A stretch of 34,213 nt of DNA from the NCBI GenBank assembly GCA_947857085.1, contig CANUDF010000012.1, positions 1 through 34,213 on the forward strand, written 5' to 3'. This DNA comes from Candidatus Gastranaerophilales bacterium (GTDB taxonomy: Bacteria; Cyanobacteriota; Vampirovibrionia; Gastranaerophilales; Gastranaerophilaceae). A model generated the notes under the pieces. The model made no database searches, was not told the origin of the DNA, and saw only the letters and a program-made list of their open reading frames with translations. The translations under genes were made by a program, and so were the position numbers. Shown here in pieces: positions 1 to 7,657 of this stretch; position 1 is the stretch's first letter, and every line of letters starts with the position of its first letter.

Positions 1-37
1 TTGTTTTCTTATAATCAGGATGTATTCCGTCTTTCAT
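1..37 (-). CDS. rpmE: 50S ribosomal protein L31, 5' end only (cut by window edge)
   Basis: Reading leftward from an ATG at 37-35, the first twelve codons give MKDGIHPDYKKT, which matches the conserved start of ribosomal protein L31 (family pattern M-K-x-x-I-H-P-x-Y). The rest of the gene lies outside the window. A strong ribosome binding site (GAGGT, about 46-50 on the minus strand) sits just upstream at good spacing, and a sigma-70-like promoter lies at 93-121. L31 is a small protein of the large ribosomal subunit. Only 12 residues are visible, so the L31 subtype (zinc-binding or not) cannot be decided. Confidence 0.85.
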   Translation of the reverse strand, partial: MKDGIHPDYKKT

Positions 38-92
38 TTTCTACCTCATTTCTTTCATCAAGATTCCAAACTTGAATATTTCGACTAACAAT

Positions 93-121
93 ATTTTATC
101 CTGCTAAATACTAAAACGCAA
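93..121 (-). promoter_or_regulatory. Predicted promoter for rpmE
   Basis: On the minus strand, TTGCGT (121-116) and TAAAAT (98-93) are separated by exactly 17 bases, pointing at rpmE. The predicted transcription start near 86 gives a leader of about 50 nt that contains the GAGGT ribosome binding site. Confidence 0.5.
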
Positions 122-154
122 GTGTTTTTTAAAATTAATTAACGATAATAAAGT

Positions 155-170
155 TCATGCATATGCATGA
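155..170. promoter_or_regulatory. Perfect 16-bp palindrome, candidate operator between divergent genes
   Basis: TCATGCATATGCATGA is its own reverse complement with no spacer. It lies about 34 bp upstream of the predicted rpmE -35 box and about 90 bp upstream of the plus-strand small ORF, so a dimeric regulator bound here could act on either side. The regulator is unknown and no function is shown by sequence alone. Confidence 0.35.
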
Positions 171-262
171 GAAAAAAATTGATACATTATATAAAAGGTT
201 GATGTAATTTATAGCCTGATTTGGAATAATATATATGTAACCAGTTTAATAGGAATACATTA

Positions 263-430
263 ATGAATCTTCATGAAGAATGTTTATTACGATATTTAAA
301 AAGTCCGGATGAATTATCATATTCTACTGAAATATTGAAGCTAAATAATTTTATATTAGAAAAACACTTTTTAATGAAAAATTTTGTTGCCAAATCATTC
401 TCTATCAGCTATACTGATAACATAAAATAG
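263..430 (+). CDS. Small hypothetical protein, 55 aa
   Basis: This open frame starts with ATG at 263, has AGGA at 251-254 as a plausible ribosome binding site 8 nt upstream, and ends with TAG at 428-430, 19 nt before the diguanylate cyclase gene. The product (begins MNLHEECLLRYLKSPDEL) has one cysteine, no signal peptide and no clear membrane segment. No family is recognised. Its placement suggests it could be co-transcribed with the next gene, or be a translated leader. It may also be a chance ORF, given its length. Confidence 0.4.
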   Translation: MNLHEECLLRYLKSPDELSYSTEILKLNNFILEKHFLMKNFVAKSFSISYTDNIK

Positions 431-449
431 ATTTGGGAACTTTATTGTT

Positions 450-2228
450 ATGTTAAAAAAAATATTATATACAATTTGGATAGCTGTATTTTTATTGTTT
501 GTAATTTATACCGCTAAAAATACAAACTTTAACACATTTTTAAATGCGGTTGAAAATAAAACTTTTGATTTGCGCCAGAGTATGATAATCAAATCCGGTT
601 ACAAAAAGGCAGACAAAGATATTGTAATTGTAGCAATAGATGATGCAAGCTATGAATATATTTTAGACAAATACGGAGAATGGCCGCTCCCGAGGGATAT
701 GTACGCTAAACTTATTGATTATATTGAGGCACAAAATCCGAAAAGTATAGCCTTCGATCTTATGTTTGTGAAATCCATAAAGACAAAACCCGGCGCTGAT
801 GAAACTCTTGCCGCGGCATTTAAAAAATATGATAATATTTATACCGCAATGAACTTTGATAATCAATCTGTAGAATTAAGAAAGCCTGTTGAACTTCCTG
901 AGCGTTTAAGCGTGAATGTTACTAATTATTCGCAAAATATAGATTTTGACTCACTTTCTTTCCAAAATTGCAGAGCTATACTTCCTGAAATAATTAAAGC
1001 AACTAACAACATCGGCATGATAAATGTTTCAAGAGCAGAGGACGGAATCCTTAGAAAAATGCCGATATTTGTAAAATATCAAGGGAAATTTTATCCGCAG
1101 CTTGCATTTAAAGTTGGTATGGGGATAATTCAGGAAGAAGAAGGGTATAAACCGCAAGAATTTATTATTGACAGAAGTTCTAATTTGCTATTAAACAATA
1201 GAAAAATTTTTATAGATGAAGACGGCGGGGCAATTTTAAACTGGTACGGTCCAACCGGCACATATCAGCAGATTTCTATGTTTAGACTTATAAGAGCTAT
1301 TGAAAACGGAACAAAAGACTCTTATAATTTTCAAAATAAAATTGTCTATTTCGGAACGACTGCTGCAAGTTTATTTGATATAAAAACTACTCCTGTAGCC
1401 AAAGTCTACCCCGGGGTAGAAGTACAGGCTACATATATTAACAACCTTTTAGATAACAATTTTATTTCAAAAGTTGACAAGTGGGTTACAGTTCTTGCAG
1501 GTATCATACTTGCGGTTATTACCGGTTATTTGGTGATAACTATTGATTCTGCTGCAATAGTTACCCTTTCTTTTGTATCAATGTACTCCGTTTATATTAT
1601 GTTTGCATATTTTATTATGAAGTATCACAATTTATGGATTGGTATTGTTTATCCGTTAATGCTGGGTCTTATAGTATTTGTTTCCGCTTTTGTAATAAAA
1701 TATATTATTAAATCAAGAGATTTTGAACAGCAGTATCTCTTAGCAACTACTGATGGATTGACAGAACTGTATAACCACAGGTATTTTCAGGAGCAAATGA
1801 AGATGCAGGTTGAACAGTCAAAACGTTATGAAACAGCATTTTCACTCATAATTATTGATATTGACTTTTTCAAAAAATTTAATGATACCTTCGGGCATCA
1901 GGCAGGTGATGCTGTCTTAAGACAAGTAGCACAACTTCTTAAACAAAATGTGCGTGCCACTGATATAGTATGCAGATACGGAGGGGAGGAAATGAGTATC
2001 ATTTTGCCTAATACATCAAAAGAAGTCTCCGTATCAACTGCTGAAAAAATCTGCAAAAGGGTTGCTTCTAAAAGATTTAAACTCAATAATCACATGGAAA
2101 GTAATGTAACAATAAGTCTAGGTGTTGCAAGTTTTCCGGAAGATGGCCAAACACCATCTGAAATAATTGATGCCGCAGATAAAAGACTTTATCAATCAAA
2201 ACATAATGGAAGAAATCAGGTTAATTAA
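450..2228 (+). CDS. CHASE2-domain membrane diguanylate cyclase (GGDEF)
   Basis: This 592-residue sensor makes the second messenger cyclic di-GMP from two GTP. Order of parts: an N-terminal membrane segment (about 5-23), a large extracytoplasmic CHASE2 sensor (about 28-340, with the typical stretch around IVIVAIDDASYE and the later IVYFGTTAASLFD), three close membrane helices (about 347-420), then a GGDEF domain starting at DGLTELYNHRYF (about 435). The active-site signature is GGEEM at 511-515, a variant of GGEEF that keeps both acidic residues. An RATD motif at 502-505 sits at the spacing of the product-inhibition I-site, so the enzyme is probably active and feedback-inhibited. No EAL domain is present. 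The ligand of CHASE2 is unknown. The ribosome binding site is weak (GGGAA at 435-439). The next two genes follow within 14 and 4 nt, suggesting an operon. Confidence 0.93.
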   Translation: MLKKILYTIWIAVFLLFVIYTAKNTNFNTFLNAVENKTFDLRQSMIIKSGYKKADKDIVIVAIDDASYEYILDKYGEWPLPRDMYAKLIDYIEAQNPKSIAFDLMFVKSIKTKPGADETLAAAFKKYDNIYTAMNFDNQSVELRKPVELPERLSVNVTNYSQNIDFDSLSFQNCRAILPEIIKATNNIGMINVSRAEDGILRKMPIFVKYQGKFYPQLAFKVGMGIIQEEEGYKPQEFIIDRSSNLLLNNRKIFIDEDGGAILNWYGPTGTYQQISMFRLIRAIENGTKDSYNFQNKIVYFGTTAASLFDIKTTPVAKVYPGVEVQATYINNLLDNNFISKVDKWVTVLAGIILAVITGYLVITIDSAAIVTLSFVSMYSVYIMFAYFIMKYHNLWIGIVYPLMLGLIVFVSAFVIKYIIKSRDFEQQYLLATTDGLTELYNHRYFQEQMKMQVEQSKRYETAFSLIIIDIDFFKKFNDTFGHQAGDAVLRQVAQLLKQNVRATDIVCRYGGEEMSIILPNTSKEVSVSTAEKICKRVASKRFKLNNHMESNVTISLGVASFPEDGQTPSEIIDAADKRLYQSKHNGRNQVN

Positions 2229-2242
2229 GAAAAGAGGCTTAT

Positions 2243-2929
2243 ATGAAATTAAAAACATTATCACTATTAATAGCAATAATTTTAGCAGGACAAATAACAT
2301 TGGCAGGTCCGTTCAATGCTAATGCAAAAACAAAAAGAATTCCTGCTGGGACTAAATTTACAATGAAATTATTAACACCTGCTACAACAATATCTAATAC
2401 TGAAGGTGCAGAATTTTCAGCTATGTTAATAACAGATCAGACAGCAGATAATGATGTAATTTTACCTATGGGTTCTGTTGTACGCGGAACAATTCAAAAA
2501 ATAGTACCTGCAAAAAGAATGTCTAAAGGGGCCATATTATATATGGATTTCGACCATGTGGTAACCCCAAACGGGCGTCAAATACCACTAAGTTTTAATA
2601 TAACAGGCAGATCCGATTTAACTTATGATGGCGGAATAACTACAACAAGAGGCTATGGTGATGCTTTTAAATTAACCTGCAAAAAATCAGGCGAAATTGC
2701 AAGAGAATCAACACAATGGGGATTTGATGTAGGTGAAGATTACTGGAACGGCTATATGCAAATTATTACTGTACCTGTAGGCATTATAGGAGCAGGCCTA
2801 GGCAGTGCAGGTTACTTTGTTTATGACAGTGTTGCTGATATGATAAGAAAAGGAAAAGATGTTGAGCTTAATAAAGGCGAAGTTCTCAATGTAATACTTA
2901 TAGATCCTATTGATGTTCCGGTAATTTAA
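2243..2929 (+). CDS. Exported hypothetical protein, 228 aa
   Basis: The first about 28 residues form a typical Sec signal peptide (basic MKLK, a hydrophobic core, then small residues before GPFNANA). The mature part is rich in predicted beta strands. A stretch at about 33-125 reads PAGT-x-F, then ISN-x-EGAEFSA, then LPMGSVVRGTI, then a P-x-GRxIPL block. That order loosely recalls the beta-barrel of VirB10/TrbI-type proteins (P-x-GT, D-x-x-G, P-x-GS-x-x-x-G), but this is only a pattern resemblance and no secretion system is nearby. A hydrophobic glycine-rich segment at about 178-195 could touch the membrane. AGAGG at 2232-2236 is a good ribosome binding site. Function unknown; probably a periplasmic or outer-membrane-associated protein transcribed with the upstream diguanylate cyclase. 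Confidence 0.75.
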   Translation: MKLKTLSLLIAIILAGQITLAGPFNANAKTKRIPAGTKFTMKLLTPATTISNTEGAEFSAMLITDQTADNDVILPMGSVVRGTIQKIVPAKRMSKGAILYMDFDHVVTPNGRQIPLSFNITGRSDLTYDGGITTTRGYGDAFKLTCKKSGEIARESTQWGFDVGEDYWNGYMQIITVPVGIIGAGLGSAGYFVYDSVADMIRKGKDVELNKGEVLNVILIDPIDVPVI

Positions 2930-2933
2930 AATT

Positions 2934-3863
2934 ATGTCTAAACTCGATAAAATAGAAGAATTACAAAATATTTTAAAAGAGGATCCTTCCAATTTTCCTG
3001 TCCGTAGACAGCTTGCAGTTCTTTTGCTTGATACAGGATTTGCGGAAGAAGCATTGCAGCATTTTTTATATTTATCGCAAATTTTTAAACAGGATAGCGG
3101 TATTTATTATAATCTCGGGATTGTTTATGAAAAACTTAAACAGTTTAAAAAGGCAGAAGAAACCTATCTAAAAGCAATTGAGTTTTCTCCTGAAGAAATT
3201 GATGCAACATATAACCTCGGGCTTGTATATATTGAGCTAAAAGAATATGATAAAGCAATATACTGCTTTAATAAAGTTCTGGAAACAGATGCTAGCGACT
3301 CAAACTCCTATTTTAATATAGGTATTGCTAATTTTAAAAAAGGCGACTTAATTGAGGCGATGGATAACTTTCAGCATACTGTTGATTTGAACGATGAAGA
3401 TATTTATGCCCATTTTTATATAGGCAATATATTCAAGGAGTTTGGCGATAATGCATCAGCTTCTGATGAATTTAAGAAAGTACTTTCTATATCACCTGAT
3501 TATAGCTGGGCATATTATAATTTAGGGGTAATAGATTTTGAAGAGGGTAACATTCAGGGTGCGGTACAAAATCTTGAAAAAACAATTGAACTAAATCCAA
3601 AAGATGTAGAGGCATATAAGATATACATAAAAATCATTGCCGGAAATGGAGATTTTCAGGGCGCTAATGATTTAGTAAAACCAGCTTTAAAAAATTGCGG
3701 AGCAAATGGCGATTTATTCTATCTTTACGCACAAATTAAAAAGCAGCTACAAGATTATGAAGCATACATAAATTACTTGAAAAAAGCACTGGAAAATAAT
3801 GACACACTGTCACTTGCTCCAAAAATTGTGAAAAATGAAATTGACAAATTTTCAGCAGAATAA
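2934..3863 (+). CDS. Tetratricopeptide repeat (TPR) protein, 309 aa
   Basis: The protein is built from successive 34-residue TPR units. Clear copies begin near residues 54, 88, 122, 156 and 190, each with the pattern of small and aromatic residues (YYNLGxxYxxLxxxxxAxxxxxxAIxxxP), and weaker copies flank them. TPR arrays form a helical scaffold for protein-protein contacts and carry no catalysis. There is no signal peptide or membrane segment, so it is probably cytoplasmic. It begins 4 nt after the upstream stop and has no obvious ribosome binding site, which fits translational coupling. Its partner is unknown. Confidence 0.85.
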   Translation: MSKLDKIEELQNILKEDPSNFPVRRQLAVLLLDTGFAEEALQHFLYLSQIFKQDSGIYYNLGIVYEKLKQFKKAEETYLKAIEFSPEEIDATYNLGLVYIELKEYDKAIYCFNKVLETDASDSNSYFNIGIANFKKGDLIEAMDNFQHTVDLNDEDIYAHFYIGNIFKEFGDNASASDEFKKVLSISPDYSWAYYNLGVIDFEEGNIQGAVQNLEKTIELNPKDVEAYKIYIKIIAGNGDFQGANDLVKPALKNCGANGDLFYLYAQIKKQLQDYEAYINYLKKALENNDTLSLAPKIVKNEIDKFSAE

Positions 3864-3872
3864 TTTTTAGCA

Positions 3873-3887
3873 TGTTAAAATTATAAT
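3873..3887 (+). promoter_or_regulatory. Candidate promoter elements for proS
   Basis: An extended -10 (TGT-TAAAAT, 3873-3881) and an overlapping consensus TATAAT (3882-3887) lie in the 53-nt gap before proS. No good -35 is visible at 16-18 bp. The gene has its own ribosome binding site (AGAGGAAT, 3903-3910). Confidence 0.35.
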
Positions 3888-3916
3888 AACGAAATATAAA
3901 TAAGAGGAATAATTCT

Positions 3917-5653
3917 ATGAAAATGTCAAAATTATTTGTGCAAACATTAAGAGAATACCCTTCTGATGCGGAAGTCGTTTCACACAAAATGCTTGCACGT
4001 GCTGGTTATATCAGAAAACTGACATCCGGCGTATACAATTTTTTACCGCTCATGTGGCGTGTTCTGAAAAAAATTGAAACAATTGTAAGGGAAGAAATGG
4101 ATGCAGCAGGCGCACAAGAACTTTTAATGCCTTTTGTACAGCCAAAAGAACTGTGGGAAGAATCAGGACGCTGGGAGGCATACGGGAAAGAGTTGATGAG
4201 ACTCAAAGACAGACATGACAGAATTATGTGTCTTGGTCCAACACATGAAGAAGTTATAACTGCAATTGCACGTGATGGATTGAAATCTTATAAACAACTG
4301 CCTGTTAATTTATACCAGATACAGTCTAAATTTCGCGATGAAGTCCGTCCCAGATACGGTCTTTTAAGAGGCAGAGAGTTTATAATGAAAGATGCATACA
4401 GCTTTGATGTTGATGAAGCAGGCCTCGATAAAGAATACGAAAATATGGCTCGGGCTTACAAAAGAATTTTTGACCGCTGCGGGCTTGATACAAAAATGGT
4501 TCAATCCGATTCCGGAGCAATAGGCGGCTCTGTATCTCACGAATTTATGGTAATAACAGACACTGATGCCGGAGAAAATGATGTTTTCTACTGCAATGAA
4601 TGTGACTATTCTGCAAATTCAAATCATGCTGTTTCAAAACTTCCGGATACAGTAGTTGATGGAAAAGATTATTTTAGTAAAACTGAAATAATTGACACCC
4701 CAAATACTCACTCTATTGAAAAACTTAGTGAATTTTTGAAAATTCCGCCAACACTCATTTTAAAATCACTTGTTTACATAGTAGATAAAAAAACTGTAAT
4801 GGCACTAATCAGAGCAGATAAAACAGTTGAAGAAACAAAACTTATGAATGCCATAGGCGGTATAGAAATAAGAATTGCTTCAAGTGCCGAAATTGCAGAA
4901 CTTATGGCAGAAAAAGGATTTGATGCCGTACCCGGGTTTATAGGTCCTAAGGGAATGTCTGATATTCCGATTATAGTTGATGAGACTGTACGCGACATGA
5001 AAAACTTTGTTGTCGGCATTAATATTACTGATAAGCATCAGGTTGGTGCAAATCTGAAAGACTTAGGATTAGAAGAAATCAAATATACTGACATCAGATT
5101 GGTTGAAGCCGGAGATTACTGTCCTAATTGCGGAAAACCGCTATTTGTAACAAAAGGAATTGAAGTAGGTAATATTTTTAAATTAGGAACAAAATATTCA
5201 AACCCAATGAATGCTGTTTATACAGATGTAAATGGTAAAACTCACCCTTATGTTATGGGCTGCTATGGTATAGGGATTTCAAGAACTGCTGCGGCAGCGG
5301 TTGAGGCTCATCATGATGAAAATGGAATAAAATGGCCTGTTTCAATTGCACCTTATCATGTTGTTGTAATTCCGGTAAGCACAAACGATGAACTTCAAAT
5401 GACAACATCAGTGAAAATTTATGAACAATTACTTAATGCAGGTGTAGAAGCAGTTCTTGATGACAGAGACGAAAGAGCCGGAGTTAAATTCAAAGATGCT
5501 GATTTAATAGGCTTCCCATACAGAATTACTGTAGGTAAGACAATCTCAGAAGGCCTTGTTGAATATAAAGTGCGAGAAACCGGAGAACTAACAAAGGTAA
5601 CTTCGGAAAAAGCAGTATCCGATATAATAGAAATTATAAAAAACATTAAATAA
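3917..5653 (+). CDS. proS: Prolyl-tRNA synthetase (bacterial type, with editing domain)
   Basis: This class II synthetase charges tRNA-Pro with proline. The 578-residue length fits the bacterial ProS form. The N-terminal catalytic part carries motif 1 (TSGVYNFLPLMWRVLKKIE), motif 2 with the LGPTHEEV segment, and the RPRYGLLRGREFIMKDAYSF stretch (near 140-160). An inserted editing (INS) domain spans roughly 225-405, and motif 3 (CYGIGISRT) follows near 450. The C-terminal anticodon-binding domain starts around 477 (PYHVVVIPV). The editing domain hydrolyses Ala-tRNA-Pro. AGAGGAAT supports the ATG at 3917. The gene ends at a strong hairpin terminator shared with the convergent gtrA-like gene. 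Confidence 0.97.
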   Translation: MKMSKLFVQTLREYPSDAEVVSHKMLARAGYIRKLTSGVYNFLPLMWRVLKKIETIVREEMDAAGAQELLMPFVQPKELWEESGRWEAYGKELMRLKDRHDRIMCLGPTHEEVITAIARDGLKSYKQLPVNLYQIQSKFRDEVRPRYGLLRGREFIMKDAYSFDVDEAGLDKEYENMARAYKRIFDRCGLDTKMVQSDSGAIGGSVSHEFMVITDTDAGENDVFYCNECDYSANSNHAVSKLPDTVVDGKDYFSKTEIIDTPNTHSIEKLSEFLKIPPTLILKSLVYIVDKKTVMALIRADKTVEETKLMNAIGGIEIRIASSAEIAELMAEKGFDAVPGFIGPKGMSDIPIIVDETVRDMKNFVVGINITDKHQVGANLKDLGLEEIKYTDIRLVEAGDYCPNCGKPLFVTKGIEVGNIFKLGTKYSNPMNAVYTDVNGKTHPYVMGCYGIGISRTAAAAVEAHHDENGIKWPVSIAPYHVVVIPVSTNDELQMTTSVKIYEQLLNAGVEAVLDDRDERAGVKFKDADLIGFPYRITVGKTISEGLVEYKVRETGELTKVTSEKAVSDIIEIIKNIK

Positions 5654-5655
5654 CC

Positions 5656-5685
5656 AAAAGCCAAATCTTAATGATTTGGCTTTTT
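5656..5685. terminator. Bidirectional intrinsic terminator between proS and the GtrA-family gene
   Basis: A perfect 12-bp stem (5656-5667 with 5673-5684) closes a 5-nt loop. The arms begin with AAAA and end with TTTT, so U-tracts follow the GC-containing core in both directions. The stop codon of the minus-strand GtrA-family gene lies in the loop (5668-5670), so one stem arm is coding for that gene. Confidence 0.88.
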
Positions 5686-6084
5686 AAATGCAAAGTATTT
5701 AAATAATACATAAGTTATTACTGATACCAGAAATATTGAAAGAAACTGTGCAATATATGCATTTTTAATAATGAATTTTAGTAACAATTCTAAAATAACC
5801 AAATTTATAAAATAACTAACCAGCCATGTAGAACAACATTTAAAATATTCTTTTAAATAGTTTCCTCTTGTGCAAAAAACAAAAAACTTCTGGTTTAAAT
5901 AAGAAAATATAGAAGAAATTCCCCACTGCAAAGTAACACAAATTCTGTAATGTTCCTGCCCCAGTAAAAATAATGCCAAAACAAATATAACGTAAGAAAT
6001 TCCCGCGTTTACAGCTCCAATAATGAGAAATCTTATTTTGTCATCTATTTTATACCACTTATCAAATACATCTGATAATTTCAT
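5668..6084 (-). CDS. GtrA-family small membrane protein
   Basis: This 138-residue protein has four predicted membrane helices (about 19-39, 49-69, 83-105 and 112-130) and the early GtrA signature FLIIGAVNAGISYVIFVLAL. GtrA-family proteins are linked to movement or handling of polyprenyl-linked sugars used in surface polysaccharide or teichoic acid glycosylation. Family knowledge gives only this broad role; the substrate is unknown. The ATG overlaps the last base of the gatD stop codon (TAATG), so the two are surely translated from one message. Confidence 0.8.
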   Translation of the reverse strand: MKLSDVFDKWYKIDDKIRFLIIGAVNAGISYVIFVLALFLLGQEHYRICVTLQWGISSIFSYLNQKFFVFCTRGNYLKEYFKCCSTWLVSYFINLVILELLLKFIIKNAYIAQFLSIFLVSVITYVLFKYFAFKKPNH

Positions 6085-6809
6085 TAGTATGCCTTACCAA
6101 CAAGTGCTTTGTGGGCACATGTTTCAATAGTATCATCAAGCATGGATAATTTGATATCTTTGCCATAGCGTTTTTTCAACGCCAATTCAATTAAATAATC
6201 CGCAAAATGAGGATTTTTAGGCAGTAAAGATCCGTGAAGATACGTTCCGAAAACATTTTTATAATACGCTCCCTCAGTTTTATCTTTTCCATTATTGCCA
6301 TTACCAACCGTAACAAAAGCTAGAGGCCTTGTATCGCCCTCAAGATAAGTAAGCCCGCTATGGTTTTCAAAGCCGACAAGTGTTTCAGGAACAACCAGAT
6401 TTGTTTTAGCTGTGACATTACCTATAAAGCGATTTTTACCTGCAACAGTATAAACATCAAGAAGAGCAATCCCTTGAAGCCTATCGCCGCAATTCGGCTG
6501 ATAATAACGTCCTAAAAGCTGGTAACCGCCGCAGATACCAAGGAATACAGCTCCATTATCTCTTTGTGTTAAAAGATTTTCTTTATTTTTAAATAATTCC
6601 TGTGCAACTTCTGCCTGCTGCTTATCCTGCCCACCTCCAATAAAAAACAGGTCATGCTCTTTTATATCATCACCAATATTAATTTCATCAAATTCCACAT
6701 TAATACCGCGCCACTCACAACGTTTTCTTAAAGTAATAACATTGCCGATATCGCCGTATAAATTAAGCAATTTGGGATATAAGTGCGCTATTGAAATTTT
6801 TAAATTCAT
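6084..6809 (-). CDS. gatD: Lipid II isoglutaminyl synthase glutaminase subunit GatD-like (class I glutamine amidotransferase)
   Basis: GatD releases ammonia from glutamine for its partner MurT, which amidates the D-Glu of lipid II stem peptides. The protein shows the family opening LYPKLLNLYGDIGN, the nucleophile elbow LGICGGYQLLG with Cys93, and FGTYLHGSLLPKNP with His192 (numbered from the ATG at 6809). Both positions fit the GatD catalytic pair. CobB/CobQ cobyric acid synthase glutaminase domains are related, but this protein stands alone, as GatD does. The start at 6809 is preferred to the in-frame ATG at 6827, because 6827 lies inside a TGT-TATAAT extended -10 box. No murT-like Mur ligase gene is in the window; the downstream partner here is a GtrA-family gene. 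Confidence 0.85.
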   Translation of the reverse strand: MNLKISIAHLYPKLLNLYGDIGNVITLRKRCEWRGINVEFDEINIGDDIKEHDLFFIGGGQDKQQAEVAQELFKNKENLLTQRDNGAVFLGICGGYQLLGRYYQPNCGDRLQGIALLDVYTVAGKNRFIGNVTAKTNLVVPETLVGFENHSGLTYLEGDTRPLAFVTVGNGNNGKDKTEGAYYKNVFGTYLHGSLLPKNPHFADYLIELALKKRYGKDIKLSMLDDTIETCAHKALVGKAY

Positions 6810-6825
6810 ATCTTTCACAAACTGC

Positions 6826-6834
6826 ATTATAACA
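6826..6834 (-). promoter_or_regulatory. Extended -10 promoter for gatD
   Basis: On the minus strand TGT-TATAAT (6834-6826) forms a consensus extended -10. The predicted transcript starts near 6819, about 10 nt before the preferred ATG at 6809. No clear -35 is seen, which is usual for extended -10 promoters. Confidence 0.55.
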
Positions 6835-6862
6835 CAAAATTAAATTTATATTTTACTGCCGC

Positions 6863-6891
6863 TTGCAACTAACAGTTGATTAATATAACAT
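6863..6891 (+). promoter_or_regulatory. Predicted promoter of tatD, leaderless-type
   Basis: TTGCAA (6863-6868) and TAACAT (6886-6891) are 17 bp apart. The -10 is only 7 nt from the tatD ATG at 6899, so transcription should begin at or just before the start codon. No ribosome binding site is visible. Confidence 0.5.
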
Positions 6892-6898
6892 TAAATAT

Positions 6899-7657
6899 AT
6901 GAATTACTTAATTGATACACATGCTCATTTGGATATGCTTCAGGATTTAGAAACGGCTATTATAAATGCCAGAGCTAATAACGTAAAAAAAATAATTGTG
7001 CCATGTGCTTATCCGTCTGACATAGATAAAATTTTTAACATAGCTGAAAAATACGAAAATGTTTTTGGCCTTCTAGGTGTTCATCCATCAGAAGTAAAGG
7101 ATTGGACTGATGACTTGGCCGGAAAAATTAAAGAATACGCAAAAAGTTCCAAAATTGTTGGTATTGGTGAAATAGGGCTTGATTATTACTGGGATAAAAG
7201 TTTCAATGACATGCAACAGGAAGTTTTTATCAAACAAATAAAACTGGCAAATGAATTAAACCTGCCTATTTGCGTACATGATAGAGAAGCGCACAAAGAT
7301 ACCTTTGATCTTTTAAAGGAACATAACAAAAATTCTACTGTTGTAATGCACTGTTTTTCAGGCAGTAAAGAATTTGCAGCAGAATGTATAAAAGAGGGCT
7401 GGTACCTGGCACTTGGCGGAGTAGTCACTTTTAAAAATGCAATAAAAATGAAAGAAGTTGCTCAAACTATCCCTCTGGATAAACTTATGCTTGAAACCGA
7501 CAGCCCGTATTTAACCCCCGTTCCATACAGAGGAAAGGAAAATCAGCCGTCATACGTCAAATATGTTGCTGAAAAAATAGCTGAAATCAGAGGTGTTACA
7601 GTTGATGAAATAGCAGAAGCTACGACTAAAAATGCAGAAAAGGTTTTCGGAATATGA
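6899..7657 (+). CDS. tatD: TatD-family metal-dependent DNase / hydrolase
   Basis: TatD-family enzymes are TIM-barrel two-metal phosphodiesterases, with 3'-5' exonuclease activity shown for some members in DNA repair. At 252 residues the length is normal. The metal ligands are all present: THAHLD (His8, His10), GIGEIGLDYYWD (Glu91), CVHDREAH (His127), MHCFSGS (His151) and ETDSPYLTP (Asp200). The gene overlaps tlyA by 4 bp (ATGA), so both are likely on one message. The ATG at 6899 lies right behind a -10 box without a ribosome binding site, a leaderless-type start. Exact substrate cannot be told from sequence. Confidence 0.93.
   Translation: MNYLIDTHAHLDMLQDLETAIINARANNVKKIIVPCAYPSDIDKIFNIAEKYENVFGLLGVHPSEVKDWTDDLAGKIKEYAKSSKIVGIGEIGLDYYWDKSFNDMQQEVFIKQIKLANELNLPICVHDREAHKDTFDLLKEHNKNSTVVMHCFSGSKEFAAECIKEGWYLALGGVVTFKNAIKMKEVAQTIPLDKLMLETDSPYLTPVPYRGKENQPSYVKYVAEKIAEIRGVTVDEIAEATTKNAEKVFGI

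Noticed and set aside
6810-6827. Six-codon N-terminal extension of gatD
   Set aside because: The upstream ATG is part of the TATAATG extended -10, so it would not be in the transcript.
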